Of a stretch of DNA of 64,000 nucleotides, positions 13,390 to 26,330 are shown piece after piece. Both the position numbers and the translations under genes were made by a program. The first letter of the stretch is position 1. Every line of letters starts with the position of its first letter. Source of the DNA: Acestrorhynchus altus (Eukaryota > Chordata > Actinopteri > Characiformes > Acestrorhynchidae); assembly GCA_034509495.1 (NCBI GenBank), contig CM067518.1, positions 6,793,028 through 6,857,027 on the forward strand. The letters run 5' to 3'. A model generated the notes under the pieces. The model worked only from the letters and a program-made list of their open reading frames with translations. It had not been told where the DNA came from and did not search any database.

Positions 13390-14760
13390 AATATCAAAAC
13401 CTATTTAAATATATTCAATGATTACATTACATTTCTACATTATAGAATTATTATAATGCTGCCCTGAATCTCTGCCACTTCACAGATTTCAATAACATGT
13501 CAGAGGTTGCAAAAAGAATTAAAAGCTACTGAAAATGATGTTAGAGTAAAATAAATGCAGTTCATATTTCAAATGTGATCCCATTTAAGGGTGGGTAACT
13601 TGACAAGAACTTTCAAAAGGATGATTTATTGACTATTGTGGACTATATTGGCTATTTGTATTGATCTTTGAAGAATGGATATTGGCAACACCCTCTTAAA
13701 TGCCAAACATTTGGGAAAATGTTCAGGTAAAATTTTTGGTATATAAAGAAAATTAAAAGTGGACCCCAAGAAAAGGATATGAGCCTTTAAAACATTTAAT
13801 AAACTACAGAATTTAGTGTGTAATTTAAATATTCATTATTATTAGTGAATAAAATTATTAGAACTATTAATATGACAAGTGCTTCCAAACTTTTGGAATG
13901 CTATTTAAATGCAGTACACACAAAACCTTCCCCTTAGTCCTAAAATAATGCATTAAACACGAACAAATATTTTTATAATTGTAATCATTTGTTTTTGTGT
14001 ACAGCACATGCACTGATGGACATGTGAAGGCTATACATGGCAATCAGTCAGTTTTATTAGAGTGCAGTCCGGAGCCTGGTTTGGATTGTCCTGCAGAGCA
14101 AGAACACAACTGAGTCTCATCACTTATGTCAACTTGATGCATTACCTGATTAGAAAGCTTAGGTCTGTGGTTCTCTAGGTTTGTGTTTGGCATAGTGTCT
14201 GTGCAATGTGATACAGGCACTGTGGTCATCAGTCAAATAAAGTTATTTCCTGCCTAACGTCCACCCTCCCCCCTTTTCTCTTTCCCCGTGCCTTCTTCTT
14301 GGGTCTGCAGGCTCTTTAATCAGGGGTGGGGGGTGCAGGATAATCGGAGAGAGGATTAAATCTCAATACTGTTTCCGCTGTGCCCCCACCACCCAAAGAC
14401 TGAAATTAGAGCAACACTTCAACTACTTCAACATGTGGATGCATACTACTCATACTGGACTTTTAGTTTGGAAAGTTTGAATACACTGACAAAGTATGCA
14501 CACATTATATGCACCTTTTGATGTAGTATATTATGGACTTTGAGGTGTGTTTAGCATGTTTAGGATCTTTATCCATGTCTAGAAACCAACCTCTTTTCAA
14601 TGTCAGCTTTTCTGTGAATACGTATATATGTTATATGTTTCTGTTTTATATTTTAAATAATTAATAATTTGCAAAGATTTAAAAAAAAATGAATTGAATC
14701 CATTTTGGAATAAGACTGTAACATAAACATGTGGGGGGAAAAATGCTGTAAATACTTTCC
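13390..14760. other. Intergenic, no gene seen
   Basis: AT-rich, no supported feature. Confidence 0.5.
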
Positions 14761-14766
14761 GGATGC

Positions 14767-14767
14767 A

Positions 14768-14850
<83 letters not shown>
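14767..14850. repeat. (CA)n microsatellite
   Basis: About 84 bp of CA with one CATA interruption. The long Cys-Val or His-Thr ORFs reported across it are artefacts of the repeat. Confidence 0.97.
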
Positions 14851-14869
14851 TATGCAAACCTGATGGATT

Positions 14870-16660
14870 CTTGAGCCATGCTGTGAAAGATCAGCTTCAG
14901 GGTCTAAGAATGAATGAGCTCTGTGATATGCATGAGCAATTTAATGCACAGGCTTGCCTGAGCTTAAGTCCAGGGGGCCCGAGTACTTTGGAGCCTCTAA
15001 TTACCCATTTTTACCACCAGTTATGCCATGTCACTTGTTGTTTAGTCAGATTTATTGACAAGGTCAGCTCTGATGCTAATTGGCAGCAGTTAAAAGTAAT
15101 AAAACCTTCTCTAATGTCACATTCAATGAACATGTCATTCAGTAGTGGCACCACAGAAATACAAAGGGGTGCTGCGACTTATTGAAATGAAAAATGCTTG
15201 GCATATAATTACATAATAGCATATAATTTACATAGAGGCATGTTTAAAATAAAAGCATATGTTTACTGCTTACACGCTAAAACTCCAATAAACATGACAG
15301 TCAGGGAGCAAAACTTTAGTCCAGACCTGCACAGCTATGAGCACATTCTCAGCCTCAGACTTTTTGCAGAACACTGCACAGTTTTAGACTAAACACATTT
15401 CTCTACAATAGACACTGCCACTAAATGGATGTCACTTCTTTGCTATGTCAAGGCACTGTCTTTCAAAGTTCCACACCTGTGAACCAGTTGATCACACGTG
15501 GCTGTCACTTTTACAGACACTGAGGTTCTTTATTTTAAATTGACCAATCAGCTCTAAGCACTGTAAAACCTGTGAAACCATTGACATCAGTGGATTTTCC
15601 AAATGGATGCAATCCTACATAAATTTATTTTCTTAGAATGGTTGGGTTTGATTTTTTTCAGAGGAAGAAGTAGAAACATTGCTGGCCACAGAGCTATTTT
15701 GAATGTCATGGGAAAAATTGGGTGATAACACAAGGTGTCCCACAGAACACAGATCTCCACTGCCATGCCAGCTTAGGTCTTTACAACCTGGCTGACATAC
15801 TCACATTAGATGCACTAAACACCAGCAGAACACCAAATGGATGCAGTGTAGATGAGATGTATTGTCATTGTATGATGTCAGTGTATGATACCATCAATCT
15901 GCCCCATTTCTAAACTGGTTCCCTCAGGGTACAAATTTTTGCGTCCACTACCTCCCGTCATGTTTTCAATTCCTCTCCATAAACCCATTGAGGAGTTATT
16001 GTCAGCATGGCCGTGAATGGTTTACAATCTCCAGTCCTATGTCAGGATACACCTCATTCAAACTATACAGGAGCTTGAGATCAAATAGATGCAGAGTCTG
16101 TGCGAGGATGGATTCACCATTGATAAAATCCTGCCTTCGCTGACTTGCAAGACTGGATATAGCCTGTGAAGTGATGAAGTCTAACAGCCAGACAGAGCTT
16201 GGTGAAAAGATGATGCATATGGCATTTTTCTTTATTTGATTTTCAATGCAAAATGCAGCCTTTGGAATAAAAGTAGAATAGACATTTTGATTACTGTAGT
16301 GTGCAGAACTAGTGGTACTGGTGTTACTGGCCTTGTTTTCTTTTGTATTTCATACAAACAATATTTATGAATGAAATCAAACCAAAGCCACATCACTAGA
16401 AAGCAAAAATGCTAGAGCAATGCTGGCTTGAGCACAGCAGTGTGTAACTATATTTAAGCTAAATATATTTACTGTGTATTATCTGGACATTTTGATTGAA
16501 TTATAAATATATTTAAAACACACCAAATTGAAACAAAGTAAACATTTAAAAGTACAGAATTAGTAAAACAAACAAACAAAAAACTTGTATATTTAAGTGC
16601 ATTTTAATTAGTCTCAAAATAGAGCAATTTAGAATACTTAGCTGTATTTAAGTACATTTT
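14870..16660. other. Intergenic; possible conserved non-coding block at 14875-15110
   Basis: The first 240 bp are complex, repeat-free and balanced in composition, with stop codons in every frame. That look is often seen for conserved regulatory sequence, but no conservation data are available. The rest shows nothing recognisable. Confidence 0.3.
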
Positions 16661-16663
16661 GAA

Positions 16664-16665
<2 letters not shown>

Positions 16666-16757
<92 letters not shown>
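16666..16757. repeat. (GATA)n microsatellite
   Basis: About 92 bp of near-perfect TAGA/GATA tetranucleotides. Confidence 0.97.
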
Positions 16758-17369
16758 TAGATAGAATTTTTAAAACTTATTGTACAGTTTTGAATGAAGT
16801 TTTTTTTTATTTTGCTAAAGATCTGAGGTGTTCTGCTGCTTGCCTGTTTGGTTATGTAAATTGTTTGAAGTATTCTGATAAAATAGGTCTGGTTTTGAAA
16901 AGCATGCTTAAGCAGTTGTTAAAAAAAAGATCTGACTCTACAATCTCTAATGTTTTATTTATAAGACTGAAAAGCAAATGTGGTCAGACCACTAGGGGTT
17001 CTGTGCTGCTGACAGTTTATTGAGTTGTGTTTATGAGCAATTAATCAACAGCACTTGGCTGACCTGTTTAGAAAAAAGAGAGTTAAAGACTTGCACTGGG
17101 TTTTATCTGGGTGAATTAATATGAACTTGCTTGGTAAACTGATTCACACGTGTGTTGTTACACTAGTACACGCTTTTCATTTTTTGGTTTGGGTAAATTA
17201 TTAAATGGTGTCATGATTTGATTCTTGTACTGTTATATTGAAAATGTTTCAGCCAATGTTTCATGTATGGTTACATTGACAGGGTGTTTTGGTAAATCTT
17301 TCATCCAGATTGATTTTGGATTTTGGGTTGTCAGGACATAAAAACAGCACATGAAATCAGATTTTATTT

Positions 17370-17500
17370 TTTTATTTTTACCCCAATTTTCTCCCATGAA
17401 TTTATATGTGCCAATTCCAAAAAATCCCAATTGGTCCCCCATCACATGTGATGCTCCTGACACTAAGGGGCCCTCCTACCTGAGCTCTGTGAGCCCATTT
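17370..17500. repeat. Dispersed repeat scrap (ACCCCAATTTTCTCCC)
   Basis: TTTTTACCCCAATTTTCTCC followed by CCAATTGGTCCCCCATCA matches the look of a widespread fish repeat. Partial copy. Confidence 0.4.
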
Positions 17501-17529
17501 TTTGACTAAAAATTATAAACTGAAACTCC

Positions 17530-17660
17530 TGAAACTACTATTCTCCCTTCTTTGTCTGGTCATAAACGACCATGTTTGAATGACACTTATTGTACATTAA
17601 CTTCCAAAGTTAAGAACATTTTTGTGTTCTCCTGTAAAGTCACCATTTAGGAGATATGGG
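17530..17660 (+). repeat. Short MITE, pair to the inverted copy at 39040-39155
   Basis: Shares TACATTAAC, TTCTCCTGTAAAGTC and GGAGATA phrases, in the same order, with the reverse complement of 39040-39155. The two diverged copies lie 21 kb apart in opposite orientation. Confidence 0.6.
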
Positions 17661-17823
17661 TATGTCATTGGACAGTGATGATATACTAGTGCATCTATAC
17701 TATGAAAAATTCAATTTTATTTAATTTAATTCAAAAGTTAAATATACCGTTCAGTAGATATCAGCGGCTTTTAGCCCTGTGCGGGGCTATATTGAGGTGC
17801 GCTCTATAGTCTGGAAAATATGT

Positions 17824-17824
17824 T

Positions 17825-17897
<73 letters not shown>
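17824..17897. repeat. (TA)n-(GT)n-(TA)n microsatellite
   Basis: TA repeat, about 50 bp of GT, then TA again. Confidence 0.95.
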
Positions 17898-17924
17898 TAA
17901 TTATTATTATGCATTATATTTGAA

Positions 17925-19385
17925 GTGATATATTTCAAGCTCTTCTGTTTCAGTAAAATCAAAAAGGTAAAAAAAGTTTACCTTTTGAATGAAATTATGA
18001 TCACAGATGGGCTTTTTAACCAAAAATTGAAACTCTCAAAAACTCTCCCTAACTTGAGGCAAGGGGGCCTTCAAGGTTTTGTGGGGCTCAACTCAACAGA
18101 CATATGGGACGTACAGTGTGTGTCCAGCTCTGGATGTCTCGGATCGGATCACTTGCAAATAACAGCTGTCTGTAAAAATATTGAGAACTCATATTGGGTG
18201 TTCTAAAACTTTTGACCAATAGTGTGTGTAACATTGTAAGATGTGTAAAGTGTGGTGGTAATGACTGGCTAGCTTGTGGTAAATGGTAATGTGGTTGTTG
18301 GTAATGGATTAAAAATTTTGACTGCAATCAGTACTACCTTGTACTGATTTGTACTGGGTTTAAAATAAGGCAGCATTACTGATGAATGGTACTCTGAGAC
18401 AGTAAGCTGCCAATATCTAGTGCAATAGTGTTGTTTTGAGTGTGTTAGGATGTGACTGCATGTGGTCCAGTGTATGGTAACATGAATCCACATCAGTTGG
18501 AGTGAAATGTTTTGTTACACTGTGTTATACCTGTTATATTGATTTTTTTAGTGGACCCAAAGGGCTCATGATCACCTGTAGCCCTGGGGCCCACAAGCAG
18601 GCTAAAGTGTTTCTGGTGGTGTGCAGAACAGTATGGTTCACTTAGTGAGAAAGAAGACACTGGGAAGGTGATACACACATCCTGGTTATCGTGTATACTC
18701 TCTCACACACATACACACACATATAGACATTGATCCAAGAGATGAAAACAAAGAAGGAAAGAGGATGACTGATCACAGGCATTATTTAAGAGATGTTCTC
18801 AGTATCTCAGTCCCATATTCACTGCATAGACATTCTAGTCATGCATTTTTAATAGGCATCCATAAAACTGGCTACTATCTTGTTGGTATACTTTGTTTAG
18901 TGTTTCATTAAACAGAGCTTAATTAACACAAGCACATTGTATGCACAGCATGGTGTAAAATCACAATTGCATGTATGCTAGTCTAGGCTCTGTAAGATAT
19001 GCATACACACTTGCAACACAATGTCATTTTGATTGCTCAGCTTGACACCAATCCAAGCTCAGGAAAAATATCCGCCTTTGCTGTTTTTGCAGGGACAATG
19101 GACAGTTTTTTTTACATGTGCCAGAATTAGCTCTGACCTACTTTTCATTTGCTCTCCCAGGTGATGTGTTGACAGTTAGCATGCTTAACCCATCAACTAT
19201 GCCAGATTACATTGCACAAGAACTCCTTTATTCCCTTGATGAAGTGTCATTGGCTCTGTCTCGGTACGTTCTTAACCCAGGTTAAATCTCGAATTTAGAA
19301 AAAGTTCATTTTTGTTCAGAATTTAATTCAAAACTGTCATATTTTATATTTATCATTGATATTCATGTGTAAGGTGACATGTTTC
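17925..19385. other. Intergenic, no gene seen
   Basis: Short ORFs without family or splice support. Confidence 0.5.
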
Positions 19386-19389
19386 TTTT

Positions 19390-20060
19390 GTGTTTTACTT
19401 TTGATCAGTATGGAAAATGAAATCCAGTGTCTCAAATTACTAGAATATTTAATAACAAACGTGGGTAAATTACTGTATCTAGTTCAGCACACGCAAAGGC
19501 CATCATGGGGAAGACTGCTAACTTGACAATTGTCCAGAAGACAATCATTGACCACCTTCAAAAAGAGGGCATTTCTGTTCTCAAAGCATATTAATGGAAA
19601 GAAAATGTGGGAAAAGGTGCAGCCTTCGGACGACTGCCAAGAAAAGCTGATTCAAGAATTTGGGAAAGCTTCCTATGTTTGGTATCAGTGCATGAAAAGT
19701 AACCACACACAGACGTCTCCAGGAAAGGGCCAACAACTGCTGCCTTCCTAATATCAAGCCCCTCCTTAAGCAGCGACAATGCCAGAAGCAACCAAACTGG
19801 GCTGAGGAGAAAGAGAACGGGACTGTTGCTCAGTGCACCAAAGTCCTCTTTTAAGAAGAATCTAAATTTTGCTCTTTATTTGGAAATCAAGAGTCAAGTT
19901 GCTGGAGTCTGGAGGAAGAGTGAAGAGGCATACATTCAAAGGAGTCCGATGTCCAGTCTGAAGTTTCCATAGTCTGTGATGGTTTAGGATGGCTTGTCAT
20001 CTAATGGTGTTGCTGCACATACAATTCATATTAAATAAACATATTGATGACACATTATAA
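19390..20060 (+). mobile_element. Tc1-like DNA transposon relic (transposase remnant)
   Basis: On the + strand, in order: a terminal-like TCAAATTACTAGAATATTTA region; an N-terminal MGKTANLTIVQKTIID-like frame from about 19505; SKHINGK-like words; then CRQQRQCQKQPNWAEEKENGTVAQ-like phrases; and a late FGNQESS...VWRKSEEA segment near 19885-19930. This order matches Tc1/mariner transposases (HTH, then catalytic core). Stops, frameshifts and deletions break it, and the second half of the catalytic domain is missing. A sister relic of the same family lies at 26640-27270. Confidence 0.75.
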
Positions 20061-20064
20061 TAAA

Positions 20065-22150
20065 GTACTTCACCTAGTCTCTCTTGATTCAACAGTTCCA
20101 TTTTAAGCTTGCAGAAACAATAAGATTAATTTTGGTGTAAGGACCCAACAAAGCAAAAACAACATAAGAGACTTACTTGAATCCTCAAGTGACTAATATG
20201 TATCTTATTCATGATGACTTGTAGTGTTAGGTTTCTTGCAAAGTGTGCAAGAAAAACATGATAGTAAACAAAAAAAGTAGGAAGAATGATGCTATTGACA
20301 AAACAGACAAAGTCTAGCAGATCACAGTGCTAGAAAAGACCCTTGAAGCAGCCTCAGCAACAAACTGTTGTAGTGATGAATCTATTCCTTTCCTGCACTG
20401 TGTGAAACACCCTACACCTAATTCTAAAACTCCTCAGCTTCTGATTTGGAGGAACATAATTATTGGCAGTAAAGCAATCAGTCATTCTCTGTGCTTTGTT
20501 TAGACATGTTTAAATGGACCTTGAGCTTCCATTCATTTCTGTGATGAATATTCTCCTGCCAACCAGCTTAAAAGAGCAGGATTTTTCTCAGATAGGAGAC
20601 CTCACATTGAGCAGCCTCTGTCAGCCCTACGGCGTCTCTGTATATTCGCTTCTTAAAGCCTCCAGACAAAGGCCTGGCATAGCTCGTCCCTCCTGGCTAT
20701 TTAGCAGAGGCCAGATAGTGAATGGTTCTATTTCAGGTGGCAGAACTTGTCCAAGCACTTCAGAAAGAGCAGAGAGTCAAGCTGTTTGGCCCTCAGGACA
20801 GCCAAAGTCTGCCTGCAGCTCACCCTCATGGATATGTCACTAAAACCGTTGATATTAAGCTAGGACCACATTGTGGTTTAATTAAGGAAGACTATATGAT
20901 TGAATGTACAGTACTGTTTAGAACCACTAGTAAAGGTCTTAAGCTAAGCTCCTTCAGACAATACAGTAAAGGAAGAACTGGACCCATGTATATGCATGGT
21001 TAATATTTTATTAGATATAATAGTATAAATCTGACCCTAACCCTAACCTTAACATAACAAGGGATAGAGCAAAGAAGGATAGAACAAAAATATGAATCAT
21101 CTGGTAGTGACTGACAGTTTCAGGACTCCTTATCTATAGGAGTCTATCCAAAGTGGAACCTCATGTGATTAAACTTTTTTATAACTATAAATGATTATAA
21201 AGCTCACTTATTATAAAACCTCTGAAACAAGCCTAGCACAATAGAATCATATCTTTTATAGATGCATAATAGAATGTATAATTTATTTGCAGTCAGATTA
21301 GTTTTGCATAATTGAAAACATTGTTTCTGAACTTTTTAGTGCAAATCCAGTTTAAGGTCATGATTCCATTCCATCCTTATGAGAAAAACATTTGTGTAGA
21401 ATCGTAAGAGTATCCATTGCTCTATATTTATGAAATGTTTATTTTTAATATCATTCTTGACCTTTGGCATGGCCTTAATCTGCATAGCTCGCTGGGATTT
21501 TAGTGAGTCAACCTGTTGTGATTGGAGACAGAACAGACTACAGTTGTAAGCCTTCAAAATCTGTAGTACCTCCTGCTCCTCTGGCAGTCTTAGCCACTTT
21601 TACATGTGACCTTGTGATAGATTGGTAAGAGCTTGTTGCAAGCGTGTTATGGGTCTATCAACATTTCAATTAGTCAGAGGGCTAGCAAAGACAGGGCGAC
21701 GAAAGGGCTGCCAGAGAAACTCTCTTTCTCTTAGGAAAACAGCTGTCAGTTTTATTTCTGGCCACCAACAAGAACAGCTGGAAACATGCCTAGGCGCATG
21801 GGAGCAGTTCCAGCGGGCCCGCTATCGCCATAGAAACTGGCTCGGGCCTCTCCGGTCAGGGACCCCGTTCCCCTCCTGAGGGACCGTGGTGCAGTTACTT
21901 TCAATAAATCTACTGATTGCAGCAAATGACTGTGGACTGAAAGGGCATGTGACTTATATGCATGAAGGTAAATAGTACACATTCAGCCCTGGGGATGTTT
22001 GTCTTAGAAAAAAAGATAGTAGGTGCTTGTATAGAACTCTGCATAAGTCCTAGGCCTTTCAAAGTATTTTATGGTACACCTTTCCCCCTAACCACAGTGC
22101 TGTTGATGTGAAACACCTGCACCTATTTGAATATTAACAGCCACATTTTG
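20065..22150. other. Intergenic, no confirmed gene
   Basis: Two patches stand out. At 20737 a TATTTCAG acceptor-like site precedes an open frame reading VAELVQALQKEQRVKLFGPQ and further, but there is no convincing donor. At 21680-21890 there is a GC-rich patch. Neither matches a family I recognise. A short CCCTAACCCTAACC run lies at 21035. Confidence 0.35.
21035..21048. repeat. Short telomere-like CCCTAA run
   Basis: CCCTAACCCTAACC, about 2.3 units, in otherwise ordinary sequence. May be chance. Confidence 0.5.
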
Positions 22151-22154
22151 GTGA

Positions 22155-22965
22155 TTTGCCTGCTAAACATGAATGAGTGAAGGAGTTCATGAATAAGATA
22201 ATGAGTGAGTGAGCAAGATTGAATTCATGAATGAGTGAATTCATGAATGAGTAAAATAAAGAGTGAGTTCATGAATGAGTTCATGAATGAGTGAGTGAGT
22301 GAGTTCATGAATAAGTACGATAATGAGTGAGTTCATGAATGAGTAAAATGAGAGTGAGATCATGAATGAGTAAGATGAGTGAGTGAGTTCATGAATAAGA
22401 TAATGAGTGGGTGAGTGAGCAAGATTGAATTCATGAATGAGTTCATGAATGAGTAAGATAAAGAGTGAGTTAATGAATGAGTGATTTCATGAATAAGAAA
22501 GATAAAGAATGAGTTCATGAATGAGTGGGTTCACGAATGAATGAGATAAAGAGTGAGTTCATGAATGAGTGAGATAAAGAGTGAGTTCATGATTGAGTTC
22601 ACGAATGAGTGAGATAAAGAGTGAGTTCATGAATAAGTGAGTGAGTTCATGAGTAAGATAAAGAGTGAGTTCATGAATTAGTGAATGAGTGAGTTCATGA
22701 ATAAGATAAACAGTGAGTTCATGAATGAGTGTGATAGTGAGTGAGTTCATGAATAAGTAAGATAATGAGTGAGTTCATGAATGAATGTGTGAGTGAATTC
22801 ATGATTGAGTGAGTGAGTGAGTTCATGATTGAGTGAGTTCATGATTGAGTGAGTGAGTGAGTGAGTGAGTGAGTTCATGAATGAGTGAGTGAGTTCATGA
22901 ATGAGTAAGATAATGAGTGAGTTCATTAATGAAATAGAGAGTCAGTGAGTGAGTGAGCATTATAT
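22155..22965. repeat. Degenerate minisatellite of GAGTGAG/TTCATGAAT units, about 800 bp
   Basis: Dozens of copies of GAGTTCATGAATGAGTGAG variants, mixing a 4-bp GAGT core with a GTTCATGAAT/AAGATAAAGAGT insert. Unit lengths vary, so several rounds of slippage and unequal exchange are likely. The antisense His/Leu/Thr-rich ORF at 22559-22750 is a by-product. Confidence 0.93.
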
Positions 22966-23039
22966 TGTATTAGAATTAATATATATTATTACGAATACAC
23001 TGAAAACCAACAATAAAGTAGCCTTTAAAGTTATTGGTA

Positions 23040-23935
23040 AATCATATGATTGTTAGAAGAGCAGGTTTGGTTCCACTCGAGTGTTGCTTTAGCAGTATGC
23101 TTTGGAAAATCATTATGTTGGAAGGTGACCCTCTTCAAGAATACACCTGTATTTAGCACCATTCATCTTCCCCTTGACTCAGACCAGTTTCCTAATCCCT
23201 ACTGGTGAAAAACATCCCACAGCATGACACTGCCACCACCATTTGGTGGATGGTGTTCTTGGGGTGATGAGATGTGTTGGTTTATCAACAGACATAGCAG
23301 TTTCCTTGATGGCCAAAATTTTGGTCTCACCTTTCTTCCTACATCTGTGGAGTCTCCCACCTACCTTTTGCTAAACTCCAAATGAGCCTTCCAATTTTTT
23401 CCTGTAAGTAGAGGCTTTTTTCTAGCCACTCTTCCATAAAGCCCAACTCTATGGAGTGTACAGCTTACCATGTTCTTACGGACAGATACTCCAGTCTCTG
23501 CTTGGTACCTTTGGTCTCTGTGCTGCCTCCCTAATTAATGCCTTCCTTGTCTGATCTGAGAGTTTTGGTGGGTGGCCCTCTCTTGCCTGAATTTTTGTGG
23601 TACCATGTTCTTTTCATTTGATGACAATGGATTAGATAATGGGATTGGATATTTTTTTATAACCCAAACCTGACTCTTCTGTACTTCTCAACAACTTTGA
23701 CCCTGACTTGTTTGGGAGATCCTCTGGGGTGTTTCAGAAAAGGTGTTTATATACTGACACATCATGTGACACTTAGATTGTTTTTTTATTTCTAGATATT
23801 TATATGTTTCTTATTTCACTTCACCAAGTTAAGTATTTTGTAGATGCATCAAATACAATTCAGATAAAACATTTAAATACAGGTTGTAATGTAACTAAAT
23901 GGGTAAAATCCCAGAGGGCATGAATACTTTAGCAA
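23040..23935 (-). mobile_element. Tc1/mariner-like transposon relic, reverse strand
   Basis: Reads on the minus strand as a decayed Tc1-like element. + strand landmarks, in order, are CATCCCACAGCATGACACTG, TTTTGGTCTCACCTTTCTTC, GCCACTCTTCCATAAAGCCC, CTAATTAATGCCTTCCTTG and ATATTTTTTTATAACCC. These are the reverse complement of conserved transposase segments and their promoter side. The end shows GGCATGAATACTTTAGCAA. No intact frame remains. Confidence 0.75.
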
Positions 23936-24035
23936 AGAACTGTCTAAATGTTTATGGACTCCCCTTCTAAATAATGAATGCATTCAGGTTTGCAATTCAC
24001 GCATTACTCTCACCAAAGTACTGAGTGTATAAATG
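23936..24035. mobile_element. Partial Tc1-derived MITE (one end)
   Basis: CTAAATGTTTATGGACTCCCCTTCT matches the terminal repeat of the copies at 6351 and 50267. The far end is missing. Confidence 0.5.
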
Positions 24036-24389
24036 AACATACCTGTCAGAAGTTGGACATTTCAGTATTGAACATCTTTTTCTGTTTAATCTTATGAAAC
24101 ACTTTTGATAATCTGAATTTCAGATGATCATGAACTATTACCCATACCGACTGAAAGTAAAACTTTATTCCTCTTAAAAAATAATGAGTATGACAGTTTA
24201 CTTTTTTGAATTATGTTATAAACAAAATTGAACTTTTTTCACAATATCCACATTTTTGAGATTCACTAGTACAGAGTTTCTCAAACTTCATAGACCATGT
24301 ACCATCCATGATCCAACTAAAACGTTAAAGTACCACCGAAATCATTTCACACATGCCACACACACACACACACACACTTATACAGAGTA

Positions 24390-24815
24390 GGCTAGATGTG
24401 GCCTCCAGACACTGTACATGTCCTCTCTTGCCAATGTTTTTTCACCAGTTGTGTGGAGCTTTCCTTTCATGCTCTTATCTGCTTACCTCTCTCCATTTTC
24501 CTGTCTTGTTTCATTTTCCAGGCTTTGTTGTGTTTATCTTCATCTTTGCTTTGCCCCGCCTTGCCATTAGTGTTCCTAACTGTGCCTCCTCTGTAGCCTT
24601 GCCCTCTCATTATCTGCTCCAGGTATGTCTAGTCTGTCTCTGTGTATATGTAGGCCTTTCTACTGTGGTGGTTTGGTTTGTTCAGTCTGTCTGTGTTTTG
24701 GTTCATGGTTGCTTTGGCCTTTTGCTTTAAATTTTGCTTTATTGTGTTACAATAAAAACCCTTATTCTGCACTTAATCTGCCTCCTGCTGCCAAATGTGA
24801 CATTGCCCACTTTAG
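24390..24815 (+). mobile_element. Possible retroelement tail or solo-LTR-like sequence
   Basis: Pyrimidine-rich sequence leading to ACAATAAAAACCCTTATTCTG and a TGCCTCCTGCTGCC...TGTGACA end. This resembles the poly(A)-signal-bearing end of fish LTR elements. No coding domain is present, so the class is uncertain. Confidence 0.3.
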
Positions 24816-24819
24816 CAGT

Positions 24820-26010
24820 ATGAAAGCTAGCATGGTAGGATGTCTGATTATTGGTTCTTGGTACTGAGATCTAGCTTGAGACATAGGAAAACAGGAGTAC
24901 AGTGTAGTGTTTACATGGCAACCCATTGAGCCCTAGGTTAATTATTCAGCTGTTAAACCTAATGCAGAAACTATTGAATTACTTGGTTATTGGTTGGCTT
25001 AGCATAAGTTACGGAGTTCCTCAGGATTCGAATTTAGGGCCTATGACAAAGAGGTTAATGATTATAGTAACGTGGTTATGAGAGTGAAGAACTGAAGAGT
25101 GATTCTAACAGGTTAAGCACTAAACTTCAAATTTTAATTCAATTTCCATCTGTAATATTTAGTGCATGTACATCTAGTGGGATGCTTCATATACATGAAA
25201 CACTGAACCAGTATATCCCTAAACACTAGTAACTACAAACACTAGGCCGATTCAAAAAGAGGTTTGTAAATGGGCTTTAAATCAGTTTACAGCAGGATGT
25301 AAAGTCACTGTTTATCATAATAATGTCCGTTTTTCTGTGAGCACATGTTTTACAGCCCAGGTAAATAGTTTTATATAATTTTCTCTTCTACACAGTACTG
25401 TCTGTGTTGCTTCATTTCAGGCCAAACATTAAAACATTATGCATTGGGGTCAGCAGGGTCACCACCTTCGTGCAAAGATGTCTTTTTTTTCTCACTTGTC
25501 CTGCACAACAACCCATTTATGCTCTTATTGCAGCCTGAGGCAAGGACACAACAGGGCCAAGTCCTCCGAGTCAAATCCATATTTCTCCCCATTGTCCTCT
25601 CTCACCCTTCTCTCCTCCTCTCTCCCTCTCTTTCTCTATCACATGCATATGACTCTACAACATCCTCACCTGAAAGTGACCAGCTTGACTTTACAAATGT
25701 GTTCACCATTCAAGTCAGGCACATGAATCTAATTTGAGAAATCTGTAAGCAAGGCATGTTCAAACCAATAAGAGAACACTATGTACAATGCTATGGGTTT
25801 GTTAAAATTCCATAGCTATTCAATAGTGCTTCAGGTACACAATTTACACTCAGCTTCATGTGCATCACTCATGTTGGTGTGCCCTCCTTGTTTGAACATC
25901 TTGTTTTCCTGCAATATATTATGCTACCAGCATCTTAAGTTGACATCTGGAACATGCTCTCAAGAATGGCAGAATGGCCAATTAACATTAGTACTTTTAT
26001 TTCACCAAAA
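24820..26010. other. Intergenic, no gene seen
   Basis: Short overlapping ORFs around 25440-25730 lack family or splice support. Confidence 0.5.
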
Positions 26011-26014
26011 AAGT

Positions 26015-26330
26015 ATTTAAAGGAGACCAGATGCTATTTTCAGGAGATCCTACGGTACTCAAATTTGTCTTCATTTGAGATGTAAAAATTAACAGAATTT
26101 AACTATTTGTATGAATATGACCATGTTTTGGTCAAACATTTGCTTGTGCCTAACATTTTTTGCATTTTTTCTTAACTCATAAGGTCTAAAAAACACTTTA
26201 TATCTCAGAAATTCCAATAAACATTTGTCATCCAGAGTGTTTTTGAGATGTACATGCAATAATTCTACTGAATTTGTAATGATTAGACCGACAAGAATTT
26301 CTTCAAAATACGTGACAGTGGACCAAGTAA
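26015..26330 (+). repeat. Unclassified dispersed repeat, copy A
   Basis: Shares CAGGAGATCCTxxGxTACTC, CTTCATTTGAGATGTAAAAA, AAAAACACTTTATATCTCAG and a TTAGAC(C/T)GACAA phrase in the same order with 40110-40400. About 300 bp, no coding content, same orientation in both copies. Confidence 0.65.

Noticed and set aside
14603..15185. Cys-Val and His-Thr ORFs around 14.8 kb
   Set aside because: Products of the (CA)n microsatellite.
21035..21048. Interstitial telomere repeat marking a chromosome fusion
   Set aside because: Just over two CCCTAA units; too short to mean anything beyond chance.
22559..22750. 63-codon His/Leu/Thr-rich ORF
   Set aside because: Encoded by the GAGT/TTCATGAAT minisatellite, no independent support.
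22155..22965. CRISPR-like array
   Set aside because: Units vary in length and are adjoining rather than separated by unique spacers, and the genome is eukaryotic; it is a minisatellite.
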